Assembly: GCA_009617715.1 (NCBI GenBank)
Contig: VTFK01000006.1
Location: forward strand, 1,612,001-1,676,000
Length of the DNA: 64,000 nucleotides
Reading direction: 5' to 3'
DNA from: Plectrocnemia conspersa
Taxonomy: Eukaryota > Arthropoda > Insecta > Trichoptera > Polycentropodidae
Below are positions 1 through 11,806 of this stretch, piece after piece. Made by a program: the position numbers and the translations under genes. The notes under the pieces were generated by a model that worked only from the letters and a program-made list of their open reading frames with translations, was not told the DNA's origin and ran no database searches. The first letter of the stretch is position 1, and each line of letters opens with the position of its first letter.

Positions 1-1070
1 AATATGAGAAGTTCCATGGAGAATTACGTGAAAAAACTTTGAAAGATCTTAGAAATAATTTGTCAAGCCAAAATAATTATAAACCAGAATGCAGCCGTGG
101 TTAAAGCCAATAAGGTAGACCGTTTATAGATGGCGAATTTGTATTAGCAATAGCAGAAGAAGTATGTCCTAGTTCAGTTTATCTTCCAGTACAATTACTC
201 GAGTTGAGCATTAGGGATTGGATATCTGTTCTCAACCTAAAGAAAAAGCTAGTAAATTTAATCATTTTTCTCTGGCACTGAATGAGAGCGAAGATATGTC
301 ACACTGCTCAGTTAGTGATATTTATTGGGATAAATTCAGCTTAAAGTAACTGAAGAATTAGCAGTATTAAAGAGCCGCAACGATACTATCTATTTTTAAG
401 TGTGTCAGAAACAATCGAGGAACTAGAATTAAATTAGGAAAAATTTACCTGTGTGTAACTACCGACGGTGCGAAAAATATGATCGGTTCTAACACTGGTT
501 CAATTGGTTGAATTAACAGTTTATTTAAATCAAAATATTTTGAGGCATCTATACATTTACATTATATCATAATCAACACGCTTTATGTGGAAAGGTGCTT
601 AATATAATATCCATGATGTCTATCGTCGTTACGTTTCTTTGAGTTACGAAAGACTTCCAGAACTTTCAGATCCAATATGGTTGTGGGATCTAGCATTTTT
701 GACTGACATAACTTAACATCTCAACTGTCTTAATGTAAACTTACAAGGAAAAAAAGATTGTACATGAACTCTTTTTCAATATTAAATCATTTGAAACAAA
801 ATTACTTCTCTTCAAGAAACAGTTGCAACAAAATAATTTTTCACATTTTCAGTCTTGCGAAAATTTGCAGAAAATTATGCAAAAGAAATTTACATTTTCA
901 GCTCAAAGTTGCATTGAAAAAATTGTATTGCTAAAAAACGAGCTACATGTGCTGTTTAAAGATTTTTGTAAATATGAAAAAATGTTCATTTTATTCCAAA
1001 ATTTATTTGAAGTAGATCCTAATGGGGTTAATGTAAATATGTAATTAAAATTGATAGATTTGCAATCTAA
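1..1070 (+). pseudogene. decayed hAT-superfamily transposase (GTF2IRD2/ZBED-like), left part off the window
   Basis: Conceptual translation in shifting frames gives pieces in the order of the GTF2IRD2/ZBED5-type hAT-derived proteins: YEKFHGELREKTLKDLRN near the left edge, PFIDGEFVLAIAEEVCP at about 118-170, FNHFSLALNESEDMSH at about 258-305, the TTDGAKNMIGSNTGSIG block at about 457-510 (the conserved TDGA-M-G region), and an LFQNLFEVDP block at about 994-1020 followed by a LIDLQSNA-like piece. Stops and frameshifts separate the blocks, so no full protein can be made. The N-terminal zinc-finger part would lie left of the window, and the C-terminal hAT dimerisation region is not seen after 1070. 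Seen: the motifs and breaks. Known: these motifs mark hAT transposases and their domesticated relatives. Inferred: a dead transposon copy. Confidence 0.85.
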
Positions 1071-1074
1071 TGCC

Positions 1075-2290
1075 TGCAATACACTCTCTGGAAGTTGATC
1101 AAGGTTGGCCAAGGACGGAGAATATAGTGGGTTACTTCCCGCTCTAAAATCTCTCGGAAGTTGTCCGAGGTTACCGAGAACGGGAAGTAAAGTGTGGGTA
1201 ATTCAGTCGACTTGGCCAGCTTCGAACGCTTCCGAACATTGTCGGCATTATTTTTCGAGTCAAAGCTGCTCTTTTAAGCGCGAGCGGTGAGATACTTGCC
1301 CTTTCGCTCTCTCGCGTGTTAAGTGACGAGAGTGAGATGGTGCTTCACAAACTGAGATAGAACGAGTAACTCGGTTCAATTTCAGTATGCGCGTAGGCGT
1401 CCTATGGTTAACACGCATGTCGGGCGCTGCATCGTGGTCACGTGGTCAAGTTATAATACCACATGCTTATCGGGGACTTCAACAGAGTCTTACTGACATC
1501 TTTGAATATTTAAGGGCACCAAAAGGGATTAAATATATTTTTGATAGTATATTCTTCTAACAGATATCGTTATTATATATTTTTTTCATATAAAATTAAA
1601 TAATTAGTGGTACTTGATTTTGTTAAAAAAAATCGTTTCGAATATCCTTATGTATTTTCCTAAATCGGTTTATATAAATGTCACACCATAACGAATTCTT
1701 ATTTAGAATCGATGGCGACAAATTCTAAGATACTCATATTTTTATTATCATTTTTACGTCTTATGGCATTTTGCAAAAGTCGACAAAGATTTTACGTAAA
1801 TTGAATATTACGACCGAAAAGTTTTCATTGATATTGTATTGGTGAGTGCTCACACAAACTTTTATAATTATCAGTAGCGTAACTTTAATAATATGACAAT
1901 TTAAAAATTGCGATTATTTGCACATTTTTCGATCGCGCGCAAATATGCCAGCTGTACGCCGTCTGGACGGCATATGAAATTTGCGACAGTGTGGTCGCTT
2001 ACTCAAAGGCATAGGTCTCGGCCGAGTTAAATTTAAATTTTTAATTTTCGTATTTTGCTTAAATAGTATTAAATTAAAAATGAAAAAATGTTTGAAAAGA
2101 AAATAAAAACCTATGTATAATTATTAATATTTAATTTAATCGATTTTCTGCGCAGAAGGAACATTGGTCTCATCCCGCGAATTTCGCAACTAGGAGCCTT
2201 TATTAATGGCAGTCACCAATGCAGTGTAGCTACTGCTAAAATTTTGCATAAAATGAATTTAAAAATATATATTTAGCTTTAATGATTCTA
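1075..2290. other. gene-free; GC/CpG-rich island at 1085-1460
   Basis: No coding exon recognised. The first 110 bases hold an imperfect direct repeat (CTCTGGAAGTTG at 1085 and CTCTCGGAAGTTG at 1151, followed by related sequence). An inverted pair, GTTACTTCCCG at about 1131 and CGGGAAGTAA at about 1181, lies within it. The island up to about 1460 is much richer in GC and CpG than its surroundings and could be transposon terminal sequence belonging to the hAT relic. The remainder is AT-rich. Confidence 0.4.
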
Positions 2291-2294
2291 AGAA

Positions 2295-2300
2295 TTTATT
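2295..2300 (-). promoter_or_regulatory. possible poly(A) signal of the actin maturation protease gene
   Basis: AATAAA on the minus strand about 130 bases downstream of the stop codon. Such hexamers are common in AT-rich DNA, so this is only a positional guess. Confidence 0.3.
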
Positions 2301-2427
2301 ACTAGCACGTTGTTACAAAGTCAAGTATAAAATAAAAAAACATTTGATTTATAAATATAATTTTAATTAACATCAATAATGATGTAGTAATACAATACAC
2401 AAAATTTGTATAATAGCACAAGTTTCA

Positions 2428-3325
2428 TCAGTCTTTGATAATAATAAATTGGCCGGATAATCCATCAGGTCCATCTAATCCTCCTTCTGGTATTAAATAT
2501 TCGAAAGGATCATTGGAACTTTTAACGCTTGTTTCCAGCAAGTTTAGATTGCTGGTGCACAAGTCTTTCAGTTTCCATATGGCAAGATATTTTGTTCTTC
2601 CGTGTTTAGCCGTCACGAAAACGTTGTCTAAGTTGTACTCTTTTTTTGTGATCAGTACACCGGTGATGAGCGCCCAATGAGCCGAATGACCGTTATTCAA
2701 ACAAGGCGCGCTATTTTTACTACAATCATAGCTAAAATGGTAGTTAAAGAATTATATAGTTGTAAAATTAGTATTTATGATGTACTTAGAAGAGTAGAAA
2801 AGGACCTAATAAACACTTTTTAAAAGGATACGTTACCAAAATTTTACATCCGTCTATCAGAGCGTCGATGTGCTTTTGGTCGGTAAGCTTTCCTTTGAAA
2901 TGTTCGGCGTTAAACGAGTCCAGCTTGAGTTTATCTTTAGCAAATTTGCAAAGGTGAAACATGTTTTTCACGCTAAATATTTCTCCATGGTTGGTGTACC
3001 CCATCAGCTTGGCGTGACTTAGAATCTCGTCGGGCATCATCATCCGATGCAGAGCCATACTGAGCGCGACCATGCCACACGTGGGGCCTACTTGTAGCAA
3101 CGATTCGTAGTAGGTGTACCGCCATATACGAAGCTCTTTGAGAATAAAGATGTTATTTTTAGAGCAGGCCTCTTCTAGCTCTGGTCCGTCTGCGTTCCAT
3201 GATACAATCTTGATGATCTTTCCTAATACAGGTAAACGGATTTTGTGCTGGGGGGCTTGATCATTCAGTACTAGCGCGGGCGGAGAGGGCGGGGGCGGCG
3301 GCGTCCGACAGCTGCTGGACGACAT
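2428..3325 (-). CDS. ACTMAP: actin maturation protease (ACTMAP / UPF0692 family), two exons
   Basis: Cysteine aminopeptidase expected to trim the acetylated N-terminal residue(s) from actin in the cytosol. Exon 1 is 3325-2832 and exon 2 is 2731-2428, joined across a 100-bp intron (donor GTATCC, acceptor TTTTAG) to give 265 codons. Residues 1-19 hold a proline-rich start (CRTPPPPPSPP), usual for this family and suited to profilin or actin docking. The papain-like core shows GPTCGMVALSMA with the nucleophile Cys83, GYTNHGEIFSV at 110-119, and GHSAHWALITGVL with the catalytic His183. A KHGRTKYLAIW block at 208-217 and SNLNLLE complete the family pattern. The start is the ATG at 3325: the open frame extends upstream but without another ATG. 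The exon junction falls in the LVTYD segment, where relatives have a similar LxPYD. All key residues are present, so the gene appears functional. Family assignment is from motif memory, not a search. Confidence 0.88.
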
Positions 3326-3329
3326 TTCG

Positions 3330-6300
3330 CCTCTGTTGTTTTTCCACAGTGATGTTATTATGGTGAAAATTTTCAACAACAATAAAGCGCCTTATTGTTA
3401 CAATTAAATATATGAGCCGTTGACTTTGAAAGTGGGGCAAGTGCATATTATGTTATTGTTGATAATTAATGGTTTGCGTTTGAACTGATTTAAAAATATT
3501 AGTAAGCAATAATAGATTTATTTTACATTTTTCATAAAAAAGTTATATGCAATAATTATATTCGCGTTATATAAACAAAAAACATTTTTTTAACAGGGCC
3601 CAATGGACTTACCTCACTTTCAAAAGCAATGATTCTATGAAAATGTTCATTTCCTGTTTACAAAAGTTTAATTGTAAATAAAAAAAATAGAATAAATTAA
3701 TTTATTTACTTTTCTATTTTATTTCAACACTTTGAATAGGTGCATTAAATAAAAAACTTATTATTATTTTTTATAAAAAAAGAACAACATAACACACAAC
3801 AACATAAATACAACATAACAAAATACCTAAAGGAATATTACTATTAATTTTTTTAAATTAAAATAGTGCAAAATTTTGAAGTACTCGTGATGTATGGGTG
3901 GTAAATAAGGCAATACATCCATCATATCTTTATATTTCTATTCAGTAATAGGCCTAGTTTATCCATTTCAAGATGGCAATGTTATTTTGTCGAAAATCTT
4001 TGGCGATAATTATCAGTTTTAAAATATTCTTAGAATAACGGATATTTATATTACACGGCATATTAAACTATTGTAATTTTTATAAAGTTGTATCAAAAAA
4101 GATTTAGTTTTTTTTACAATATATACATTTTACACCACAGACAAGATACAATTTTGTAATATTTCAGAACCACTCTTGTTTTGATTTTGCCTCTAAGCGT
4201 GGGATAATTTTAATATATGAATTTGCTTATCGTAAAAACACGACAAAGGTCTCACCCGTCCCAATATAATGTTGTCAGCTAAACTGTGTTTCTACTATGA
4301 GTCAAAGGATTACCAGAAACTTTATGAAGTGCTGATTATTATCAACTTCAAAGCTTCATAAAATTTTGAATGAAAATTATATAATTTACTATATATGAAT
4401 CACTTAATTGTACAAGCAGAATTTATTCTTTTTATATTTCCAAAAGTAAAGAATAAATATTTTTTGTAACTTCTAAATCAAAAATATATTAATTACCTAA
4501 TCAAACAATTTATTTTATGTAATAGATATTAAAATTGCATTTTGGTATTTAAAAAAATTGGTTCATATCTCTTGCTAGAGAGCTATTCATAAACAAGCAT
4601 TGACGGTAAATAATAGCAATAGACTTAAATGCCGTTTTTTGTGTACAACCGTCCTCCGAGTATGCCATGTATATTTTAAGCAAATACTCCCATTTTTTTT
4701 TGTTAAACGGTAACTGTTTGAGGATACAGAAATGAAATGTGGCATAAAACTTACATTGTGAAACAATACTATCGGATGCTTAAATTGGGATTTCCTATCC
4801 CTTTTCGATACACCGCTCTCACTATCCATTTAATTTCTAAATGGGTTTTGCAAAATAGAATAGCTAGATAATTTTGCATATTGAAAATTGTGTGACATAT
4901 ACATATATATTTCATAAGGAAAAGTCAAGTATTATATTGAAATTATTTTTAATTGCAGAAAAATCATTAAGAGTTACTATATTTTTTTTTTATAAATTCA
5001 TGTAATAATAACTATAATTTCAATTTAAAATCAGTATTTGTGATAAATATTTACTTTAATGTGTGAGATTGTATAATAAAATTATATACTGTATTATATT
5101 TATAATTCTTTATAAGATGTAATTATAATTCCTTTGAGGGTAACAAAGGCTATTCGTGAATAAAGTCCGAACATCCCTCATTCTTTGGCCGCAGAAGCCT
5201 CTTAAGCGATTGAACAAGCTTAAATTGGATCAGCGTGGTCAATAAGCTTTCAACAACACACCAAATCGAAACACGCTTGTAGTTTCGAAAGTCGGTTTGA
5301 ATTGATGAAAATTATTAAAAAAACTAATACTTCTAAATTAATGCTCAATATATTAGTATTTAAACATATTAACGATTTTAAATATTTACTTATAGTACAA
5401 TTGATGGTGATTTGACTTTAAGTTTATATTTTATGGCTGTATTTCGTATCGATACAAATGTAGTCGCCAAGTGTATTATTTCCCTGAAATGCGAGGATAA
5501 TCCTCAGCACGTCAAGACATTGTCCTCCCCTAACCCCCAACCCCCAGACCGCCCGTTCAGAATCCAGAACTGACTTTACCTGACAAAGGAATCGACAGGA
5601 TGACAAAAGACCGCGACCGAAGGTCCTTTAATCCCGACGGGGCGGGGAAAACCGCCACTCGACGCTGGCAACACCGACAATTTTCTCGCAAAAATGTGGT
5701 ATGTCTGTATTAAAATATATATTATAAAAATACACTCAGACACGATTATTTTTAATCTGCTTATGTGGTGAATACCGCGCTTTAACACCTATATAATGAG
5801 TTTTTTTCTTACTTACTTAGGCGTGATGCTTAAGCCTCCATCAAGGTTCTAAGCTTTCTATTGCGTCTTTATCGTCTTAAACAACTCCCTTAAGTGAATC
5901 ATGGTCTTTCTAGTGGTTTTATATTTCATAAATATATGGCAATAATTGGGTAAAATCACTTTGAAAGTTCAGATATGCATATACATATAGAATTTTTATA
6001 AAAAAACAATTATTGTTAATACTTTAACGACATCAGTAATCAGAATTTTATGAAACAGATTTAGAATAAATGTCTGCCTATAGTGAAAATCCTATTAGAA
6101 AACCTTTTATCCTGATTAATATGAAAGCGTATTGTTGTAAAATATTGTACTACCAGAGTCATCCATTGAACATAAAATCGAACCTCATGGTGAAAGCAAA
6201 ACTACTTGATTATGCATATAGAAAAAAAAAATCGCTATTATTAAAATGCATATTTTTAGAAGTTATAGTTAAAAATCTATAGTCATTTCCAATTTTATAC

Positions 6301-9300
6301 AAACTATAACAGTGAATAAATGAGTACATCTAATAAAAAAATATGTTTTATAATTTAATGTACTATCTATGTTATATATATTGGGCTTTGACTTTAGTCA
6401 TCTTTGAAAATCTGTATCTCAGATTTAATATGTATTTTTATAATACTAAAAAATGATATATTGTACGTTCAGTACTAAAAAAATCACCTAAAAGAAGGAT
6501 ATTTCTGAAAGAAGAAAATTACCGAAATAATTTTATATATAACCTTTCTTTAATTCTGGAAAATATTTAAACAATTATTTTATTATGGTAATAAATTTAT
6601 ATAAGAATACACAATTAATCAAGGAATATGGATTGGAATCTATGCTATTAAAAATTAAATGTATATATTATTTAAGTATATCCTCTTAGTTTTTCTTTAG
6701 TTTAATGTGTAGTCTTGAGTCAAAACTCTCAGAAACGTCGTTCCGTTAAAATAGTTATGAAACGTAGTTAGTTTAGAAATACTGGTTTTTATATTTTAAA
6801 AAGCATTTTTACATCCCATTAAAATGCTGCGAACGTTGTAAACGGAATGGAAAAATTCCGATTGAATTTAATCCCCTAAAGTATAAAACAAAGATTATGT
6901 ATGAAATAAATCAATGGAAAGATCAGCCTTCACTATTGTTATAAAGCTCTTCGTATTTATAATGTTTTGAAATGCGAGTTGGTGCAAGCATGAAGACGTT
7001 TGACAGATTGTTCTAAATTTGACTATCAAAATTGAATTTATTTTACTTAAACTTTACTACTTTTTTATAGCTGGATTTTTTTTTTTTAATTTCACTTTAA
7101 ATCAAAAATAAAATGTATTAGTATTAGTATTAAAATTAAAACAATTAAATTTAATGCAACTTTAAACAGTTTATGTAAACATAAATAAAAACAATATATA
7201 ATGTATGATTTTTTTGTAACTATGAACATTTTAAAAGCCACTTTTGACAATTTTACTATTTTAAAACTTGATATATGTATGTGTGCCATTTTAATTAAAT
7301 TAGGTATGCAATAAATATTATTATTTAATATTTAGCATTTTTAATGTTAAAAGTGATTAATTAACATTCCATTTATATGACATGGTAGTAAGTTTAATTT
7401 TCAATTATTTTTAATTTCAATTTGTACCACTGATATTAACGTTGTAATTTATGGTAAATTACTATTTCGTTTCGCTTCGCTTTGTTAACTTTTTAATAGG
7501 GAAATTATATAGTAATATTTATTTTTCCTCAACTTTGTTTATAAAATGTAAATTACTAAGGATTTTTTCAGTAACTATAAATAGGCACTAAAATATAATA
7601 TTTTAATTGAAATAAAACAGCAGTCATAAAAAAATCTTCAGGGCACAAAGATTACATTATCTAATTATTATAAAAAGCTGATGTGAAATATACTATATTT
7701 TTTCTTTAACCTAATTTATAATTTTGCACAACAACTGTTCAAATGATAAATTCGACTTAAGATAGCAGTATGTTTAAAATAAATTAAAGGGTGTCGAAAT
7801 CGGCGCATAATTTAAATATATTCACGTTTATTGCAGCTTTATGCAAAAAAATAAAAACGAGTTTCATACTAGCAGTGTAATATGAATATATGTATGTATA
7901 TATATGTCACATTTACAAAATCATACAAAGTAATAAAAATGACTTTGCTCCTGGGAAAGGTAAACCAAATTTTCTGTGTCAATTTATTGTAAACTCCACT
8001 GGATGCGAGTTCATGTATATCATGATGAAAGTAAAAATATTTATTTTATTTTGGCTGTGTCATACTGTATAATTAATGTAAAAGGGGTTAGCTTTATTTG
8101 TCGTGAGCTAAAGGAATAAATTGTAGTATAGTTTTAATATACGTCGGTACTGGATGTGTTAATTAATATCAAATGAGAAGTTACCAATTGGTAGATAATT
8201 TATATCTTTGCTCCATTCTAATGAGAAAAATTTCACCATAACGAATGTTTTCCGCCTGTACATGTGATTTTTTTTAATATTAAAATATTGAAACAGTTAG
8301 GAATAAATTTGGATTCTATTCTCTTTGTTAAAGTCGGCTACCTTTGAGTTTTTTCCTATTTGACAAATTGTGACGGAACTAAATTTTATTATTATTTGTA
8401 GGTTAAAGTACAGATATACTTTAAATGCTAATTGCAAAAAAATATTTTTTAAACTTAGGAAATATAGTGATTGATGTACGAGCGTAGATAAAAATATATT
8501 TGCTTTTATGGCGTCCTTGTCGGAATAATTATTGTTACACAACTTTGCATAATTAAGTGTTTAATACTAAAAAATCATATTTTATTGTAGATCGCAAAAA
8601 ATAATTTAAAACATAAATATGAAATATTATTAATCATTTACTATCTTATAAATCCAGTGTTAAAAAACAATTAACTGTTTATTTTATATTTATATTTATT
8701 ACCTGATTTTATTATTTTTATTTTAAATACGTTTTAGGGTTAATCAAAAAGCTATTTGCTAAAAATATAATATTTGATAATACAAAATATAAGTAATAAT
8801 AGAGAGCTTTGTTTTTCATGTAGTTAAGTATAGAAATCGTATTTATGTTATCGCAAATATTCCGTTTGAGGGAAGTTAGGGGCGGATATAATGACGGACA
8901 TTTTTACATTATATCCATACGATGGACACTTAAATTGAACATCAAAGGCTCGAACGAGTGAAATAACGAATGTGTCACAGACACAGACGTAAGGAAAGAG
9001 CTGGATAGAATGACAAAGTTATTAAACATGTCAACGACGCAAAGAGCGGACTTTAAATTATCTAGCTGACAAAAGGAATATGGCATTTTATTAAAAAATA
9101 AAATATAATTACACGATGAATTTTCATTTCAAGATAAATAACACAAGCGTATACTTGACAAATTGTAACGTGTGATTGACGTCAAAATTATGCGTGTGAC
9201 TAAATGACTAATATTTCAATTGTAATTGGTTATTCTGACCTTTTAACTTGTTTTTAAAATTTTAGGCATGGTTATATTATAAAAATACAAGGAAACAAAT

Positions 9301-9689
9301 ATTTTTAATATAACTTATTTGTATTACATTTTACATCTCGTGAAACCATAAAAAATATTAATTTGCATTTGAAAGATGGGCGTTACTGAGCTTTGATTCA
9401 GGGTCAATAGAATGGGTGGGGCATTGAAATATTTTATATTTCGAGAAGTGTGCTCTAACAGTAGAAATGTTTGGTAAGGTTTAATGAGGTTTAAGAAGCT
9501 TTGTTGTTCAAGCGTATTATGATAACGAAACAAAAAAGCGTTCCATAAAAACGCGCACAAAATCTAAATGTTAACACCATGTAAAATTTAATACAATTCA
9601 ATAAAAATACTACTGTGTCTAATTGCCACCCGCAACATCCCGTCGGAAAATTAATAATTATTTAAAATACCGATCTAAACATAACATAG
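3330..9689. other. gene-free AT-rich stretch
   Basis: No exon with a recognisable product. A GC-rich island at about 5480-5680 is open for about 70 codons on the minus strand and ends at a donor-like CAG/GTAAAG, but matches nothing I know. A second, milder island is at 8870-9080, with a 10-bp inverted pair GGATATAATG/CATTATATCC at 8884-8917. The segment 4727-4815 is a dispersed repeat described separately. Otherwise only A/T runs. Confidence 0.5.
4727..4815. repeat. dispersed repeat fragment, second copy at 61810-61895
   Basis: Both places share GTGG(G)(T)CATAAAACTTA, a TGT(G/C)AA(A)CAATA segment and a TTTCCTATCCCTTTT / TTCCTGTCCCTTTT segment in the same order and spacing. This looks like two diverged copies of one interspersed element of unknown class. 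No ends are definable. Confidence 0.45.
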
Positions 9690-10541
9690 TACGCTCGGGA
9701 TAAGGATTCCGGTATGTTATTGTGTGCGTGAACTGTGTGGCTCAAAACAATTTCGCTCAGAATTTTTATTTTTTTATTTTAAAAGAAAATATATGTTTAT
9801 TTAACATACATACATCTGAGCTAAGTTGGAAATTTCAACGGACAATTAAAAATATATTATATAATCGAAGAAACCAGACATTGATGTCATTAATTAAATA
9901 TTTGCAAAATTCAAAATCTTTCACTAGTCAAAAAAATAATGAAGTCTTTAGCTATTCTTCAAAAGCAAAAAAAGATATAAAATGGGGAAAGAAATTATTC
10001 GCAGATTGTTTAATGGCTCGACGACTCTATTAAATCATTAGAATCCATTGAATAAATTAAAAAATTATCATTGGCGCACCGATAAGAATAATAATTTTTT
10101 TAAGCCTTACAGAGAATAGTGTAAAAAAACCAACAACGTACGGATTATTGGAAAAATAATTAAAATATTTTAATCCACGGGTAAGAGAACGAATAACTTA
10201 CAGTGTATATTTGAAGCCTTGATATCAATTAACCCAGATATGCCCAAGAAATTTTGTTCTCTTAAATTTCATTTATAAATAAAAAACAGTGGCACGAGTT
10301 TAGTGACAGTGGGCATATCTGGGTTAAACCAATATATACACAAAATTATTTAAAATAAATCACTAGAGAAGATCGAACTTCTGTGCCACACTGCACTTTA
10401 ATGACGAATACCAGCGTTGACGAATCAGCGACTGTCCTTAATAGAGAAAGCAAGACAACGAAGTACACGCTACATCGCTTCTCCCTCTCATATACATGTA
10501 CATGCACACAATAACAAACCGGCATCCTTATCCCGAGCGTA
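9690..10541. mobile_element. 852-bp non-autonomous DNA element with about 40-bp terminal inverted repeats
   Basis: The left end at 9690-9731 (TACGCTCGGGATAAGGATTC onward) is repeated inverted at 10500-10541, with about 3 mismatches in 41 bases. TA dinucleotides at both outer edges fit a TA target duplication as in Tc1/mariner-type insertion, though the superfamily cannot be fixed from the ends. The interior has a roughly 100-codon open stretch at 9722-10033 with no ATG at its start and no recognised motif, so it is not called a gene. A complete smaller MITE lies inside at 10233-10323. Confidence 0.75.
10233..10323. mobile_element. 91-bp piggyBac-type MITE with TTAA target duplication
   Basis: Perfect 14-bp terminal inverted repeats, CCCAGATATGCCCA at 10233 and TGGGCATATCTGGG ending at 10323, are flanked on both sides by TTAA (10229-10232 and 10324-10327). 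TTAA duplications with CCC/GGG tips are the hallmark of piggyBac insertion. The element has no coding capacity and is nested in the 852-bp TIR element. Confidence 0.8.
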
Positions 10542-11770
10542 CTCTATTTGATTTCATAAAATACATATTATTCTTATGCATCATAGTCGATTTGGTGGAT
10601 TTTAATAGTCTGAATATATAGGATACAATAGTTTTCGTGCAGTTAATAAATATGTAATATTATTTAAAATAAATAAATATGTTTTTTATATGTAATAATA
10701 TTGTACAAAAATGGTTTAGAAATTAATCTTTATTATTTTTCTTAGCGTATAAAATTTTTATGCCATTAAATATTGAAGAATATGTGGTGTATGAATAATA
10801 TATGTATATGCTTATATATTATATACGCAATATCCTTATTGTAATAGTCTCACATAGAATAAATTCCAAAGAAGATAAATAAGGACATTATATTATTAAA
10901 CAGATAATAGCATTAGCAATCGTCTTCGGCAAAGGCGGCGGGGCAATATCAGACATCATTCAATTTTCCATGCGATTTCACTCGTCCTCCTATTTGAAAA
11001 CATATTATGATCACACGGATAATGCTATTAGCTTAGGGGATGAGGGTATTATATAGAAGAAAAAAGCATATGGAATTATCGTATTACCGATTTCGCATTA
11101 AGAACGAATCGCGCGCTCCTCGAAGCACAATGGACGATTTTGTCGAATATTTGGAGAGAGAGATAGGATGAGTTTTTTTAAAAAGAAAACGAAACATCTA
11201 CCCTTCCGCTTAGGCCTTAGACTATTCTATAAAAAGGCGACAAATTGTGTTTGGCGAATAAATGACGTCAAGGGGAGTGTGAGGAGCGTCGGGATGGAAC
11301 TTTCATTATTTGGCGGAATAAAAAGGGTCCCATTCCTCTAATCGCATTTCACTTATATTATATATACCATAAAATATCTATATACATTTTATAATGATAA
11401 TAAAAATATTATAAAAAAGTCAAATAATAATTTTTACTTGATGTGAAATTTGTATGATTTTTATTATAATTATTTTATGATTTTATAGAGCCACCCTATG
11501 TGCGTATATAAGAACGTAATGCCTTCACAATCATATAAATGACACTCGTGATAATGTCGTAAGCGACAAAAGGGGAAAAGGTGACAGGAGCCCTTGAAGT
11601 AACCGACTGCCCTCGGTGCGTGAATGGGAGACCTCTTTCACTCAATAAGAATATTATAAGCCGTTTTACTTCCAAATTGGGTTGGCATTTTCGAATGGAG
11701 AAAATGTATATGGACGTACTATATGTGGGTTCGTATTTATATATAACATAATCGACTGAGAGTATTTTTT

Positions 11771-11806
11771 TTTATATATATATATATATATATACATATA
11801 TATTGC
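11771..11806. repeat. AT-dinucleotide microsatellite
   Basis: A (TA)n run interrupted once by a C. Confidence 0.9.
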
